DNA of 64,000 nt from Climacteris rufus (Eukaryota; Chordata; Aves; Passeriformes; Climacteridae): the NCBI GenBank assembly GCA_013398175.1, contig VZRZ01002289.1:310001-374000 (forward strand), read 5' to 3'. This document shows, one piece after another, positions 47,301 to 61,000 of the stretch. Positions within the stretch are counted from its first letter, which is position 1. Every line of letters starts with the position of its first letter. The notes beneath the pieces are model-generated. The model was not told the origin of the DNA, did no database searches, and was given only the letters and a program-made list of their open reading frames with translations. A program made the position numbers and the translations under genes.

Positions 47301-48129
47301 TTGGCTGCTGACAAAGCTGTTATCATATCTGAGGTGTTTTGCACATGGAATGAGATGGAGAAAGTGGGAACCTTCTTACTTCTACTGAGAACAGATGGTC
47401 TGTGCAAAGAGGGCTTTACCAGTTTAAAATCAGTATCTTCACAATAATTTGGTGGGTGTACAGGTTTTTCATGTCAGGTGCTAGTGCATATCTAACTTTG
47501 TATGTAATACAAGCCGTAAAATTGCCTCTCACTGGCCTACGCGTGGGGGTTGTTTTAGTCTCCTACCACTGTACTCATGCTTATTGTTTTTTGGGAGTGG
47601 GGAAATTGTTTTAACAGGTTCTTATTTTCCAGTGTTCTGCCTTTCTTCTATTGCCTCTTTCTCCTATCCAGAGCAGCATAGAAACAAATTTCTTGTTTCA
47701 AAAAAAACTTCTCTATCTTCAGTTTTCCCATGTTTGGGGATTAATTTCCTCTCTGCTTAACTGTGCTGGAGTTTGATTTCTAACATGACTGAAATGTGAG
47801 ATGTCATTACATTTTGCTTAAGGAGTGGGAGATACTGGGACGAGCTCCACTGCCCCCTTCACTCCAGCAGTCCTCACAGGAAGCACCTGCCACAGGTTCA
47901 GCTGCTGCACCCACATCTCCACACAGGCCAGCACGACTGCAGAGCTGTGCTCGTGGGAGCAGTGTCTTGCACTGTGTGTACCAGCACGTTGTCAGTACAA
48001 AGAACTGTCCTTGTCCCCTTTATGTTGTTCTGAATCCAGATCAATCTGTGGGTCAGGCCCACTGTGCCCCCAGCAAGGACTGTTTGGGCACAACTTGAAA
48101 GAGAGCACAAGAGAGGGCCAGGAAGTTCT
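41341..48129. other. Intergenic stretch downstream of CARF
   Basis: No recognisable exon. It contains a TA/TG microsatellite (42517-42556), a GC-richer unidentified block at about 42605-42960 with a 9-bp hairpin at 42790-42811, and scattered short T runs. The remainder is ordinary AT-rich sequence. Confidence 0.5.
42517..42556. repeat. TA/TG dinucleotide microsatellite
   Basis: Alternating TGTATATGTATGTGTGTGTA followed by (TA)n and a short T run. A likely polymorphic simple repeat. Confidence 0.85.
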
Positions 48130-48775
48130 TAATATCCAGCTTTTAGTCTGTGTTGAGTTCAGGTGCCCTGGTGAGGGTGGCCCTGTGCAGGACACAGCGG
48201 GTTCCAGGCAGCTCTGCCACAGACCCACCACAGGACACAGGACACAGCTGAGCACTTGGTGAAGGGCACCTCTGTGGAAGTGTATTTAAGAAGGCAAAAT
48301 GCTGCATGGCAGAGAGGATGAGCAAGTAGGTGAGAGAAACACTCCTCTGAGCACAAAGGTCAGAGAAGAAGGAGAAGGAGGAATTGCTTCAGGTGCTGGA
48401 GCAAGTGTTTCCCTGCAGACCACAGAGGATCACGTGCCAGAGCAGGTGCAGATTTATCTGAAGGAACTGCAGTCCATGGAGAGGAGCCATGGCAGAGCAG
48501 GCTTCTGCTGAAGGACTGCAGCCTGTGGAGAGGACCCATGATGGAGCAATAGAAAGAAGCTGTTACAGACTGACTGCAACCCCCTCATCCCACTTTGTTC
48601 TGTGCTGCTTTGGACAAGGGGAGGCAGAGAAGTTGGGGGTTGAAAGTGTGAAGCTGAGTCTGAGGAAAGAGGGGAGCATGAAGGGAAGGTGCTGTTTTAA
48701 TTTGCATTTGTTTCTCAGTGGATTAATCTATTTTAATTGGCAATAAATTAAATTAGTTTCCTCACGTGGTGTCAA
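48130..48775 (+). mobile_element. Decayed avian LTR-like interspersed repeat
   Basis: It resembles a common bird LTR-type repeat recalled from passerine sequences: GTGTATTTAAGAAGGCAAAA (TATA-like, 48282-48289), GAGAGAAACACTCCTCTGAG, AAGGTCAGAGAAGAAGGAG, several decayed copies of a CTGCAG...TGGAG(A)GGA unit, ACTGACTGCAACCCCCTCAT, TTTAATTTGCATTTGTTTCT, and AATTGGCAATAAATTAAATT with AATAAA at 48742-48747. The TATA-to-AATAAA order suggests + orientation. Its far 3' part seems lost after about 48775. No retroviral coding sequence is nearby. Confidence 0.55.
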
Positions 48776-51700
48776 ATACTGACATTAACATCTGGGTGCA
48801 AGTCACAGTAGAAAAGACTGACTTCTATGTGATCACTGCAAGTCACTATTTCCTTTAACTTTTTATGTTAGACACAAAATTGATCAAATTTTAATTTTTA
48901 GGAATTCATTCTGTGTGTAGGAAGGAGTGTACCTTGTCTGAATCAGGAGTTGCATTTCTGGATGTATTCTGGTTAGGCCTTTCAAGTTCTACTTAGTGAC
49001 CTCTTCACTAGAATAGATCTCAGCTGGAGAATTAACTCAGGAACATGTCCAATCCATTACAATTCAGCTGGAAAACAACACCAGCCATATTTTTACAGGT
49101 TTGAGCATGGGAGAATTATTCTGAGGAGAGGATGCTGCAGCAGTACATTCTGCTTTATGTGCTTTGGTTAAGCTCTTCTTACAGATGTTAAGAATGTGGC
49201 ATCTTTCCAGTGTTACATCTGTCTGTGCTTCGGAATGGGGCAAAGTTTGTGGTGAGTGGCATCCCTGGTGAAAGTGCTGTGAACTTTGGGAAAAGAAGTA
49301 AGCAGAGTTTGGGAGTGAGATTTATATTCTTGTGCTTTTCAGAGATTATTTTCCTGAATGAGAAGGGAACTTCCTTTAGAGGGTAAGTTTTATATGTGTG
49401 TTCTTACACCACCTGTGGAAAACACCTGGCACTGGACACCAGGAGTATCTAGACAGGGTACCAGGTGGCATGGCACACTTACTGGTTTATAGTGGGGGCA
49501 CAGAATACAAAATGGATGGATAGCTTCCTATAATTAGGTAAATCTTTTTTTTCTTCCCATCTCTTCACATTTCACTATGAAAGGAAGAGTCTCTGTTAAA
49601 AGGAACATGATTAATTGTTAGTTGTCCATAAAGCTATTTGTGGTGGATAAAAAGGAGTTCTTTGATAATGAATTAGATGATCTTCAGAACGAATTGCACT
49701 GTCATTGTAACTTTGTCAAGTAATTTCTTCCAATGATACCACTATTTATTAATGTCTTACTGTTTATTTCTGTATAATTAATTCATTACGCTTTTCTGGC
49801 TATGTCAAGGCCATAGAAATAATATATGTTGCAGTTCTCTTTTCTCTTGAAGTTTTACTAAAGGGAAAGGAATTCCTCATTTTGCAGCTCTCAGGGACAA
49901 CCCTTGGTGGCTTGCTTAGCCACCAGCTGCTCTGGAGGAGCCCATGATTATCCATGTTCCATGGCTACCAAAAAGTCTTTTGCATTGAAGTACTTCATAA
50001 TCTTGTGATTTTTTTCCTTGAATTCGAGATCTTAAAAAAAAAAAGGCAGATTACACTGGAACCAAATGTAGCATCTTCAGGAGCTGTGACCTAGGCTTTA
50101 TCAGTTGCAATTGTGAAAAGATCAATGTTTTCATAGTGAAGTCTTTTTATTCATCTAGTTTAATCTATGAACAAAAAGTGTCTCCATTGCTCTTATTTCA
50201 GACTTCTGAACTCCTTTGCAAAATGAGAGGTCCTTAGTGAAATTAGCTAATGATTGCAAAAATGGAAAAGTTTCACTGTGGACAGGTGCTAACAAAGTGT
50301 ACCATAAAGTCAGCCAGCATAATTAACATTAGTAAGGTAAGATCTTTCAGGGATGAACTACAGGCTAATACTTTTGGTGGTATGCTGAAGTTTATTCTGA
50401 TCTTGCAAACAAAAATAATGTTTATGAGCCATTGCAGAAAGAACTGGGAAATAAAGCACTTTGTAAAATACTTTGTTGTTTTGGTTTCTGTTGGCTTTGT
50501 CAAGCTTTTACTTGGTGTTCACTGCTTTGTGTGTCCAGTCTAGGGTGTGTTTTATCTGATCTCTTCTGTAGAATAAGTTAAAATAAGTTAACAGTTAATA
50601 CTCTACAGCATAATACACAAGTTCTTAATGGCAAGATATAATATTTCATGTATTTTCTAACAAATAGTAAAAGTTGAATATTACTGATAATTATCAGAAG
50701 ACATTTGATGGAGACTTCAATTTCTGCATTCACCGTTTTTATCTGTGTTTTGGAATTGATGAATTCCCATTTCTTTGAAAGTTGTCAGCAGTTGTTACAA
50801 GTAAGTGACTATTTTGAAATGAACTGTAGATTCCTGACTGCAGCAACAATGGCTTCAGGTAAAGAAACTGGAATTGTATTTAATTTTGAGTGGCCAGAAT
50901 TTCCAAAGAGAAGAGGCTCTGGAGCCACCTCTGCACTTAGAGAAACATTACCTTATGGGCATAATGTTATAAAGATCAACAAGGTTTCCAGGGAGGTTTG
51001 ACCTGCATCAGAGACAAGTATAGTTGGCTGTGATGCTTCCTGCTTTGTTTTGAGATGCCAAGAATACTTTGTGTTCATTGTTTAGTGTCTTGCTGCTGAA
51101 ATACCAGTGAGGTGATAAAAAGAAGACAGTCCACAATAAATGTTTTGTTTGAACCCAGAAACAGAGGCAACAGCTGGCATATTTAAAATTTTTACACAGG
51201 TAAGTGTCTTGAGATACTTGAGGAGTAAATAATTGTTATTTGGTGTTTGGGGTTTTTTTCTATAGCATTGTCTGGCAGCAAAAGATAATATGTTAAGCTT
51301 ATTTGGAGAGTTTTCTAGGATCCAGGATCAGGTAGTGCTAATAATATTACAGATTGGTAATAGTGCTATTTGGGTGCTCTTTTCAGATTTCCATTTGCTG
51401 TCAATTTCTCCAGGGAATTTTTGTCAATACATTCCAGTGGCAAGCTGTCTCCAGTATGTTGAAGTAATCTTGTTTACTAACTTAGAAAAAATTTTCTTTC
51501 CCATTACTTAGGTGATTTACAGAAAGGTTAGTAGTATTGCTGTCTAGATAAAAACTAGTTTTCTCTAGATTGAATTATTTAAGGCTGCTGAGAAGGCAGC
51601 ACTGACATAATATGGTGAGTACTGACATTTTGAGGAATCAGAGGGGAACAATCTTATTCAGATTCCTTCTTGCTGTTTTAGAATCAATGGTTAACTTTTA

Positions 51701-54700
51701 GCTACCTGAGAAGTGCAATTTCACAACCAAATACTTTAGCTCTCTTCTAAGTGATAATGAGCTGTGTCAGAAATTTCTACAAGAGCAGCAATGGAAAATA
51801 TCAAAGACAGACTTAAGAAAGTCTGTATCACAAAGAAAATGTGTGCCAAAACAAACTCCTGCTTTTGAAAAGCCCATAGAACATGTTCTTAAATCCTGGA
51901 GCATGAGGCAAGCTGGCATTGTGAACCTGAGCACATGCTGTCACAAACCTCCAAAACCTTCTCAGCAGTGCACACAAATTTGTTCCTGTTCACCCCAGAC
52001 CAGAAGAGGAGTCTCTAGTTAGGCCACATACTAAGTTAAAGTTAATGTATAGTGTCATTTTACCACATCCCAAATTAAATGGGTTGCTTGAGGAAACTGT
52101 GTAAAAATAAATCTGCATTCATATCAGTAGTTCCATTTGAAGGGAGACAGAAGGGAAATCATACTTCCTTGACTATTGCTACTTACTGTAGTAGGTAGTA
52201 ATCCAATTCATTTGTGCCAGAAAGGAGTGCTCAGATTGACTTAAACAACAGGTACAAAAATTACCATTCTTTTGGTATTTTTAGTTTGTTTTATTTTAAA
52301 ATTTTCTATCTTTATCTATTTGCTTGACTTGGTGTTTTAATATATTGTATGAGGAAAGCTGGCAATTTTTTGATGTTGCGATGGTGGGTTCTCATTACTG
52401 GTTCACATACTGAAGTTCTAATCCACATCTATGACGTTATCACTTATACAGGGACAAGCAGTGTCAGACAGGAGGAGAGAATTAGCACAGAATGGGGCAT
52501 CCAAAACCATGTCTGCTGGCTTTTATTAGATTTTTGTTTGAGTGGCAGTAGATAACTGGCAATAGCAATTAAGACCCCACTCGTTGCTTGGAAAGTCTGT
52601 GCCCTGCTGAAAATTTTTTGTCATCTACAGGATCAAGCAAAAGAGAGAGGCTGAGGGTGCTGCTCTTTGGAAAACAATGGCTGCAGAGTTAGTGACTGTT
52701 GGCAGGGGACACAGCCATCATCCCTATATCCAGCAGATGAGAGAACAAGGAACAAAACAGATTATGGATGTGACCCCTGATTTTTCCTTTGGGTGTTACC
52801 ATATTAGATCAAAAGATTTCTAGGGGAATTAATGAGCAGTGCTGTCAGAGAAAGCAGAGGTGGGAGCTTGGGGATGGCAGCTGGTTGAACTCCACTAAGT
52901 CATCCAGCTACTTCTGTAGCATTTGAAGTGGGAAGATACTTTCCCAGTCCTCCTTCAGGCTCTGTGGGAGGGATATGTTCCATCCCAGGCTATCCATTCC
53001 CTAGTCCTTGGCTTTGGTAAGGATGATGCCAGTTAGGCCAACAGGTTATGAGAAGAGATGGGTGTTGGATAAGTGTGCCCTGTGCAGACAACAAACATTA
53101 GCAGCAGTTCTTGTAAATGTTGCCAGTTCTTTCTGCAGCAGGTAGCTCTGTACACATCAAGAGATGGCAAATTTAGGAAGTAACTACAGCTCTGAAGGCT
53201 GCAAAATGCCTGAGATTTGCGTGTTTATGTGTAGCCTCACGCAGTGCACACACATACACATGTAACTATGTATGCAATAATTTGTTAATAGTACCTGCTA
53301 CAAACTTGGCAGAAAGCCACTTTCAGTCATCCTGTGAAAAGAAAATTGCTCAAGTGACAGCTCAATAACACAAGAACCTTAGAAACTGTTTATAGAAGGT
53401 ACAACGGTTTTACAAAGACAGTCATTTAAAAATTCATGTTTCCTGATGTGTTAGGTGGTTTGCTTGTGTATTGGAAGAATTTTAAACATTTACCATGGCT
53501 GTTACCTTGTATTGCTGCTTCTGTGCTGAGCAGTCAGTCACTCATGTCTACATTATAGTTACATACTCTAGAAATTTGATTTTTTTTTTGCCTTTGATTG
53601 GAGAATACAGTCTCCAAGCTGTTTTCAAGCTGACATCATAGAAGAATTAGTGGTTTTATTTTAACTAGATATTTACATATTTAAAAAAATTAATAAAATC
53701 ACTAACAGCCGCAATCTATGTCAGTGTTACTTCAGAGAATTGCAAAGTCAAATTCTTGGGAAGGGTCATATCTGGATGGTTTGCCAATCATTAGAAACTC
53801 TGCTTTCTTCAGCTGACATCAGAAATTTGCATTGCTTTGTTCTGCAAACAGGTGGAGAGAGAGGGATTGCAATGGGGTGGCCTATGCAGTCATAGACAGG
53901 AGATGAGGTGGTGCATCTAAGACTTCAAAAAAGTAGCAATGAAAGAAGGGAGAGGCAGTGCCAAAGTTCTGGATGTAGATGAGCACTAAGCAATGACCAA
54001 TGTGATTAGGCACCACTTCTGGAGTATCTGCACTGATAGACCTGCTACCCTGGCCTGGCCTGACCTGGTTTTCCACATCAGCTGATTCCCCTGCACTTCA
54101 CCCTTTGAGTCTTTTCCCCCTGTCCTGGCAGTAGGGAGAGGTGGCAGAGGGTGTTTCCTCCTCTTTCACTGTCCCTGCTCAGCACAATGCTGTTCTGTTC
54201 CTCAGAACATGCACAACAGATTTGTTTTGTGTGTGGGTCACTGGGCCTCTCCCTTCACAGCAGGAGTGCATGAAGTTAAAGCACCTCAGGCTGTATGAAG
54301 GGAGAAGGAGAGGTTCCCAGACTTTGTTCTACTTGGTCTGCAACTTGCAGCATGGAATGAAGTCTGTGGTCCTCCCAGCAAAATTGGACCAGTTTGTATT
54401 TAATAGAGATGGATTCTTCTTGCATTAATAGCCTCCTCAAAACTGAAGCCTTGCAGTGAGTTTCATCAGGTGCTTGATTTTTCTGGAATATTGGTAGCCT
54501 GAAGAAATCCTGTTTCACTGATGGAAATGTGATGTATATCAAGGAAAAGTGCTGGATGTCAAAGACAGGACAGCAGACACTAGTGCAGAGTCATTGGGAA
54601 TGTCACAAGCAACTGAAATCTGCAATGCCTGCCTGGACTAGAGAGTTGTGGCTTTTTTTCTGAACATGAGAGAAGGAGTTCTCTTGACTACTGAGCACCG

Positions 54701-54979
54701 GTGTAAAGGTTGGTGTTGCTTCTATGTACTAGTTTGGTTTGCAGTTTTGGCCAGCAGCTCTGTGTAGCAGCACATCCATTTGACCTTGCCTCTCTTTTGT
54801 TAGGAGTTTTGCCTTACTTTGTTTGACATTCCTTGCTCCCTTTGTGTTTTGAGAGAATTGCTGTGCCACAGAGAGAGGCTTCCTGGGCCCTTGGCACAGC
54901 ACAAATCCTGTAGTCCATGGAGCAGAGACACACAGGCACATTTGTGCTTGTCACCTCTAAACCCATTCCCAAATGCCAC
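48776..54979. other. Intergenic stretch, nothing recognised
   Basis: AT-rich, no exon with convincing splice sites and homology, no repeat I can name. Short A runs occur near 50036. Confidence 0.5.
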
Positions 54980-55011
<32 letters not shown>

Positions 55012-55018
55012 GGCTACA
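54980..55018 (+). repeat. A39 homopolymer
   Basis: Thirty-nine uninterrupted A, the longest homopolymer in the window. I found no target-site duplication flanking it and no recognisable retrocopy upstream, so a simple repeat is the default reading. Confidence 0.95.
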
Positions 55019-58000
55019 TCTCTTCTTCTTTCCCTGAGTCTGGGTAAGGAAACTTGCCAACACACTCTAGATGGAAGATTTAAACTGTAGCAGGTAGACC
55101 CCTCTCTCACTCACATAATCTACTCAAGGGACACCATTTAAGTACTTTTGGGGAAGGGGAGCTCTAACACCACTGAAATAATCCTCTGTTTTGCTCCCAT
55201 ATGCTATAAAATGACAGTGATGACTAGAGAATCTCTAAAAACCCAACCTGAATATTGTGTCCTGAGGTACTCTAAAGGATTATTTTTCACCTGCTTATTA
55301 CCCAAGTTCACTCTTTTATGTTTTCATTTTATTTCCCTTCTGGTGACAATGATCTTTTAAGCAATGAGCACATCTTTAAGGCCAGAATCGTCATTTTGCC
55401 AGTTCATACTGCTCTCCTGTGAAAGCTGATGACCAGAGTAGATTTACACAATCTGTACTTGTATTTCACAGATTAGGATGTGAACTAAGATCCTGCCTTT
55501 TCCTGTCCTGTGGGTTTGTTCACCTCATTGTTCTTAAGGTGACAGTGTTTAGCTATGTGCACATAACTAACTTAAAGGTTTTTTTGGTTTGGATTTTTTT
55601 TTTTTGTGTGTGTCAAAAAAGAAGAAAAGGGTTAGACTTCCCTCGTCTTATTGATACTTTCTTACACTTGCTCTCTATTCCTTTAGGCTGCATTAATCCT
55701 CTTTGATGCTAGAGGGAGCTCCTGGCTTGAGCAGTCAGAGGGAATCATGATCTCTTGTACAATGCTTGAGGAAACACAGATGGAAAGTAAAGTGCTATTG
55801 ATGACTGTAATGCACCTTTTTCCACCGCTGGCAAAATTAGAAGGGCTGAATGTATCTGCTTAGGAAATGACACGTGTCTTTCAGAGACACTGGGATAATG
55901 AAACGCTGTCGCTGCAATTTCTTCTATATCTGAGCACCTCTCTGTCATGACTGGATTTACCTTCCCAGCTTTCTCTGAGGAAATAAGTTGTCTCTCATGC
56001 CTTTGAATACACGGGACACTATGACGGAGCACTGGTGTTACTGTGTGTATAGATATAAAAAGTATTAGTCCAAGGGAAATTTTCCGAAGCACCCAAGAGG
56101 AGATTTGAGAGTACAAGGTAACATCATGAAACATACTGGCTCTTTTGGCACCTCCTTGTTTTTCTGCACTAAGGATCTGTCGCTGTAGCAGGGCAGTTGA
56201 CGGCACATTAGCAACGAGAAGTTGGGGTCCTTGGAAGCTGAAATGGGCTACTTAAATAGATTAGTTAAGATAACTTTGTATAATCAGAGCAAATTTTAAT
56301 TTACATTACATCCATTTCATCAGTCAGAGTTCTTGGCATGTGGACTTCTATTTCTAGTGAGCACTACCCCTATCCTGTTTAGTTATAGTTCAACAAATCC
56401 TTATTCCTTCAGAAGTAGCTCCGCTGTCCCTGTGATGCTCAGTGAGGTTGCTCTCAGTGTCAGGGCAGCAGTGAGTGTGCAATCACACGGCTCCAATGCC
56501 CCAGGCCCAGCAAGCCTACTTGCTGCGCGGAGCCGTGGCAAGCAGGGCTCGGTGTTCGTGCAGAGGGGCAGCGCTGCCCGGCCGTGCGCTCCGGCAGGGA
56601 GCTGGGCTGGGGAAAACAATACATGGGGTGGGAAGGACAATATAGGCGAGGGAATGTTAGATAGGACACAAAATAATCGCTCAAATGCAAGTCACAGTAT
56701 TTCAGTGGAGTATTAGTGCCAGAAATATGCTGTCCTGCTGGAATGGATCCTGTTAAGGAAGCCACGCAGGGGGGCTCTTGCAAAGGGCTGAAGATGGGAG
56801 AGCATTACAATGGCAGTGACTTCATAGATACCTATGCTTAAGTACTACAGTCTTCCCAGCATTAAGTATGGTGATTTACAGCTCAGTCTGATTTGTGGAA
56901 CAGAAGATACTTCAGCCCTCTTCAGGGTATACTTGGATATAGAATACTGAAGTTTTTGTCCTTGTTATCTTGTGACATAGTTGCATAAAGCTAGGTTATT
57001 CTTACAGGATGCAGTAAGTACGAAAACCAAAACTCTTGTGGGTGACACTGTAGAGACTCCTCTGGTTAAGGCAAACTTGTCTTCCTTTATCGCCTAAGAG
57101 GTTCCTCTCCATGAACACCAACACATCATTTTTATTTACTTGGATTCTCTGTTAATTCTGTCAGCCTTTCCCCCTTCTTTTTATTTGTGCCCTGGCTTTA
57201 GAAGTTAAAATGAAAAAGGCTGAGACTATTATAACACATACTATTCAGGCTGATGTACTTTGGATGTACTTTGGATGTGAGCACTATGATGGATAGATGG
57301 AGTAAAGAGGATTTCAGATCTCAGAACAGTATTTGTATAGCAATTGTAAGCTATGGGGCAATCATACCTGTGGGCCACATTTATGCTCTTGTTCCTCATA
57401 CCAGAGAGAAAAAGAGCCCTGAGGCTGCTCTAACTTTCATGCAACTGCAGCTGCACCTGAAAAACTAAAACATCACCCAAGGTTCCCCACTCTGCTGCTT
57501 GATAATTAAATTAGCATTAAGATAAAGAGTCACTGTAGAGGAGTTCAGAGGCAGACAGTGAAGGTCTGGCTGTAACTTCTTAGGAGAAAATAAGAGCCAG
57601 TCCCTAACAGCAACAACTGTAAGTGGTCAGTTGTTACAGACTTTAAGGTAGAGTCAACAGATCATATTTGTGAAATCTTTGGCATCTCAGACTTCTTCTA
57701 GATGGGATTGGGTCAGGGCTCTCTATGCAAACCTTTGCAGGGGAATTGGGGTGGAAGTTACTGCCGTATAACATCTGTTCACTCATCTCACTCCAGCTTC
57801 AGTGTTTCCTTCCACAGAATCTGCTGCCCAGCAAGGAGCTCACGTAGGCTATGGCCACACTGAATGCAAGCAGTGTCTTGTGAGAGATCCCTGAATTGGC
57901 TGGAGGCTCCCCACTGAGGGGACTGGCTTAGGCTGTGGGTAATGGCTGATGGACCCCAGGTAGGTGAGTGAAGTGTTGCACAGCACTGAGGTGTCAGTGT

Positions 58001-61000
58001 CCCAGGCCCAAAGCTGGCAGGATTGGTGCTGGGTAGGGGAATCTTTGCACTGAGCTGCCTCTTGTAGTATAGATATTCCTCTTCTCTGTTGTATTAAAGA
58101 TTTCACAGGGAGAGTGAGCAATGTCCTGACACCAGAATAAGGTCAATGCCTATGACTAGGAAGCTGGAGTAACCATGGACTGAACCAAAACAGGCCACAA
58201 AACGCCAAGACACTGGGTGGGGCCAGGGCAAGGAGAGAGATAGGCCTGGAGCAAAGGCAGGCAGGGAGAGTTCTTAGGCAGGTAGAGCAGAGCAAAAACG
58301 TGTCAGGAAATGAGAGTACTGAATGTTCAGGGGCATCCCTTAAGGCTGACTATACCCCATAAAATAGGGAGGCTGAACATGATGCTATGGTGATCTCACT
58401 CCTTGGATTGTTTGGATACAGAAGCCACATCAGAGTGGTCAGGACATCAGTTCATGAACATCTGAGTTTCTCAGTCCCTACCAGTATAGGCCTCAAGTGT
58501 TCTCAAATGTACCCTTACAGCAGCATTCCGCTTTCTGAACAGGGAAATGGAGATGTGGAGATTAAAGCAGCTTGCTTAAACCCCCACAGGAAGCCCATGT
58601 CATACTGGAGTAGTAAAGGCAGAAAGTCACCACCCTAATCTGGCATTCCTGCCTGTAAACCTTTCCAAATGGGGCTGCATGGACAGGCAAAAATGTCACA
58701 CAGTTGCTACTGTCCCCCCTCTTCTTGTGGGCCCTTGGTCTACCTGGCTGCTAAGTGAGTAAGTACTTCTCTGTACCACTCCTGTGCCCAGGAGAATGGC
58801 CTGCAGGAATGAAAAGGAGAGGGCAGGTGCAGGAAACACCAGTTGAGGGCATTAGAGGGACAGGTTTTTGCTAAGCTGGCAGAACAAGACCTGTTTAGTA
58901 GAGAAAGAAGAGCTCAAAGGATACAAAGACAAAGCAGGGAAGTTGCATTGAACTAAACCAGGATGTACTTGCAGAGATTAATAGCTGCTTCCTGTCCCAT
59001 ATAATACATCCTCTCCTTGCAAACATACACAAAGGATCTTCTGGAAATGCATATTTTACTCCTCCTTACTCCTGTTTAATTTCCCTTAGGTTTCAAGGCA
59101 CAGGTGCAATTGAATAAAAGGCACAAATCTACATTAAATGAGATCAAACACAATTCAAGGCAAAATCCCAAACTGCATAGCCATTGAAGGACTTTTCATT
59201 GTTTTAGTAGGTTCAGATCAGATCCCAGTTAGACAGTTTATTTAAAGTGTGACAGGATAACAGCAGTAGAGTGAAGTAGAGCAACCTGGAGGAATCCACT
59301 TACATTCATTGCCTGTTAGCCTCAAATGCTAGCAGAATTAATAATAAAAAAAAAATTAAGGGGGAAAGTGGTGAGATAATATCCCTCTATTAAGCTATCT
59401 GTGTTAAAGAGTAAGGCTAAATAGAACTGGCTTGATGAGGTCTGATGTAGAAGTCCCTGCTTGCTGCAGGAACCAGACCTGAAGGAAAATAAATTGGACA
59501 ATTTATGGACAAAAGACTTGCAGACAAACTGGTGGCTGTTAGATTGAAGCTTTGCTTCCAAGACCTTACTTGCTGTGTTTCCATCTCTTCTGTACTTGAT
59601 GCCTCACCTTCAGCTGTACTACTCTGGCTGAAGTTCTAAGAAATAGACCCACCAGCCACTCATTGCCCAGCCTATCTCTGTCACTGGGAGGTGGGATGCT
59701 GTGAGCTCTCCTCTCTAGAGGACCATTTCATTTCCAGCCTGCCATGCACAAGCTGCTCACTGAGCTTTCCTTCACGTGGGGTCTCAAAACTCCCCTTTCT
59801 CATAACAAATCTCTGCCTTGACCATCCCTCCTTTATGTGCTGCAATTACTTTTTTTGTGGTACCCATATCTTCTAAGCCATAAACCAACTTTTTTTTCAC
59901 CTTTCCATTCATTTCCTCTTGCTTTGGATGCCAGTAAGATTTCAGTTCTTCCTTCTGAGTCACTATTTTTTTTTGTTCAAATATTGTCTTTATTTATAAC
60001 AAAGGTGGTGGTATTATCTGTTAGTGGCAAAGAAGGAGGACTTTTAAAGACACTTATAAAGCAAAACCCACAGCAAGCAGAGGGCAGGTCCTGTGCTCCC
60101 AGTAATAATTGCTTTATGTATGTTTAATAATTATTCTTTTAAGAAGAAAAAAAAAAGAATTTGAACAGAAAGTGATTAATACAAAGAATAAAATGCTGAA
60201 AACAGGACAGATTTTCTGTTTCAGTAATCTGATCCTGAAGTGTGATTCAAAAGAGGAAGAAGGCATACCAGTGATCTTAATACACTGCAGTAAGACTGTA
60301 GAAAGAATTGTATCCACTTTCTAGCTCTGCCATGGCAATAATGACCTCAGGTATTATTTAATTTCACTGTGGCTTAGCTCTCTGTGTGTAAAGGGTGATT
60401 GCTCTTTCTTTGACTTGCAAGATTGTTCTGAGATGTTTTGATCCTATAGAGATGAATTAGAGAAGCACCTGTGAAAAGTTTCTTTTGTTACAAAGATGCA
60501 GTTACTGGTGAAATGTTGAAAAGGCCGAAATCATGAAAATTTCAAAACTACCAAGCCCTGAGGAAACAAGGGTGAAATCTTTTGTGGAGTCTGTTTCTTC
60601 AAACCAGAGTCATGTGGTTTAAGAAGTGAGGAGTCTCCACATATCTTTTATCCTCTGTTTGTGATAAAGATTTAACACCACAATATTTGCCTAAGCAGAG
60701 AGGACCGGGTGCGTGCCTGTACAGAGAATTTTGTCATCCTGTACCTAAGCTGAATAACATAATTTATCATAACAAGAGAGGCTCAGCAGTGAGGTTCCCA
60801 AGACTGCTGCCCTGCACACGTACAGGCACTGTTTTGCCTCTCCAGTCCATGGACTGGTTGTACAGTACAACCATCTATTTGAAGGTGAGAGAGAATAGCA
60901 CAGTGTCCAGGGCTTGGCTTCAGTAAAAGACCTTCCCAAATATTGGTGGAATAATTTCCTGTTATTGTTCTTGAGATTCCTCATTGGCTAAAAATGAGTG

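Noticed and set aside
47825..48262. 145-codon plus-strand frame
   Set aside because: It overlaps the edge of the LTR-like repeat; Cys/Ser/Thr-rich with no family resemblance.
55745..56206. 153-codon minus-strand frame in intergenic DNA
   Set aside because: No recognisable domain, no promoter or exon context; a frame of this length is plausible by chance in 64 kb on two strands.
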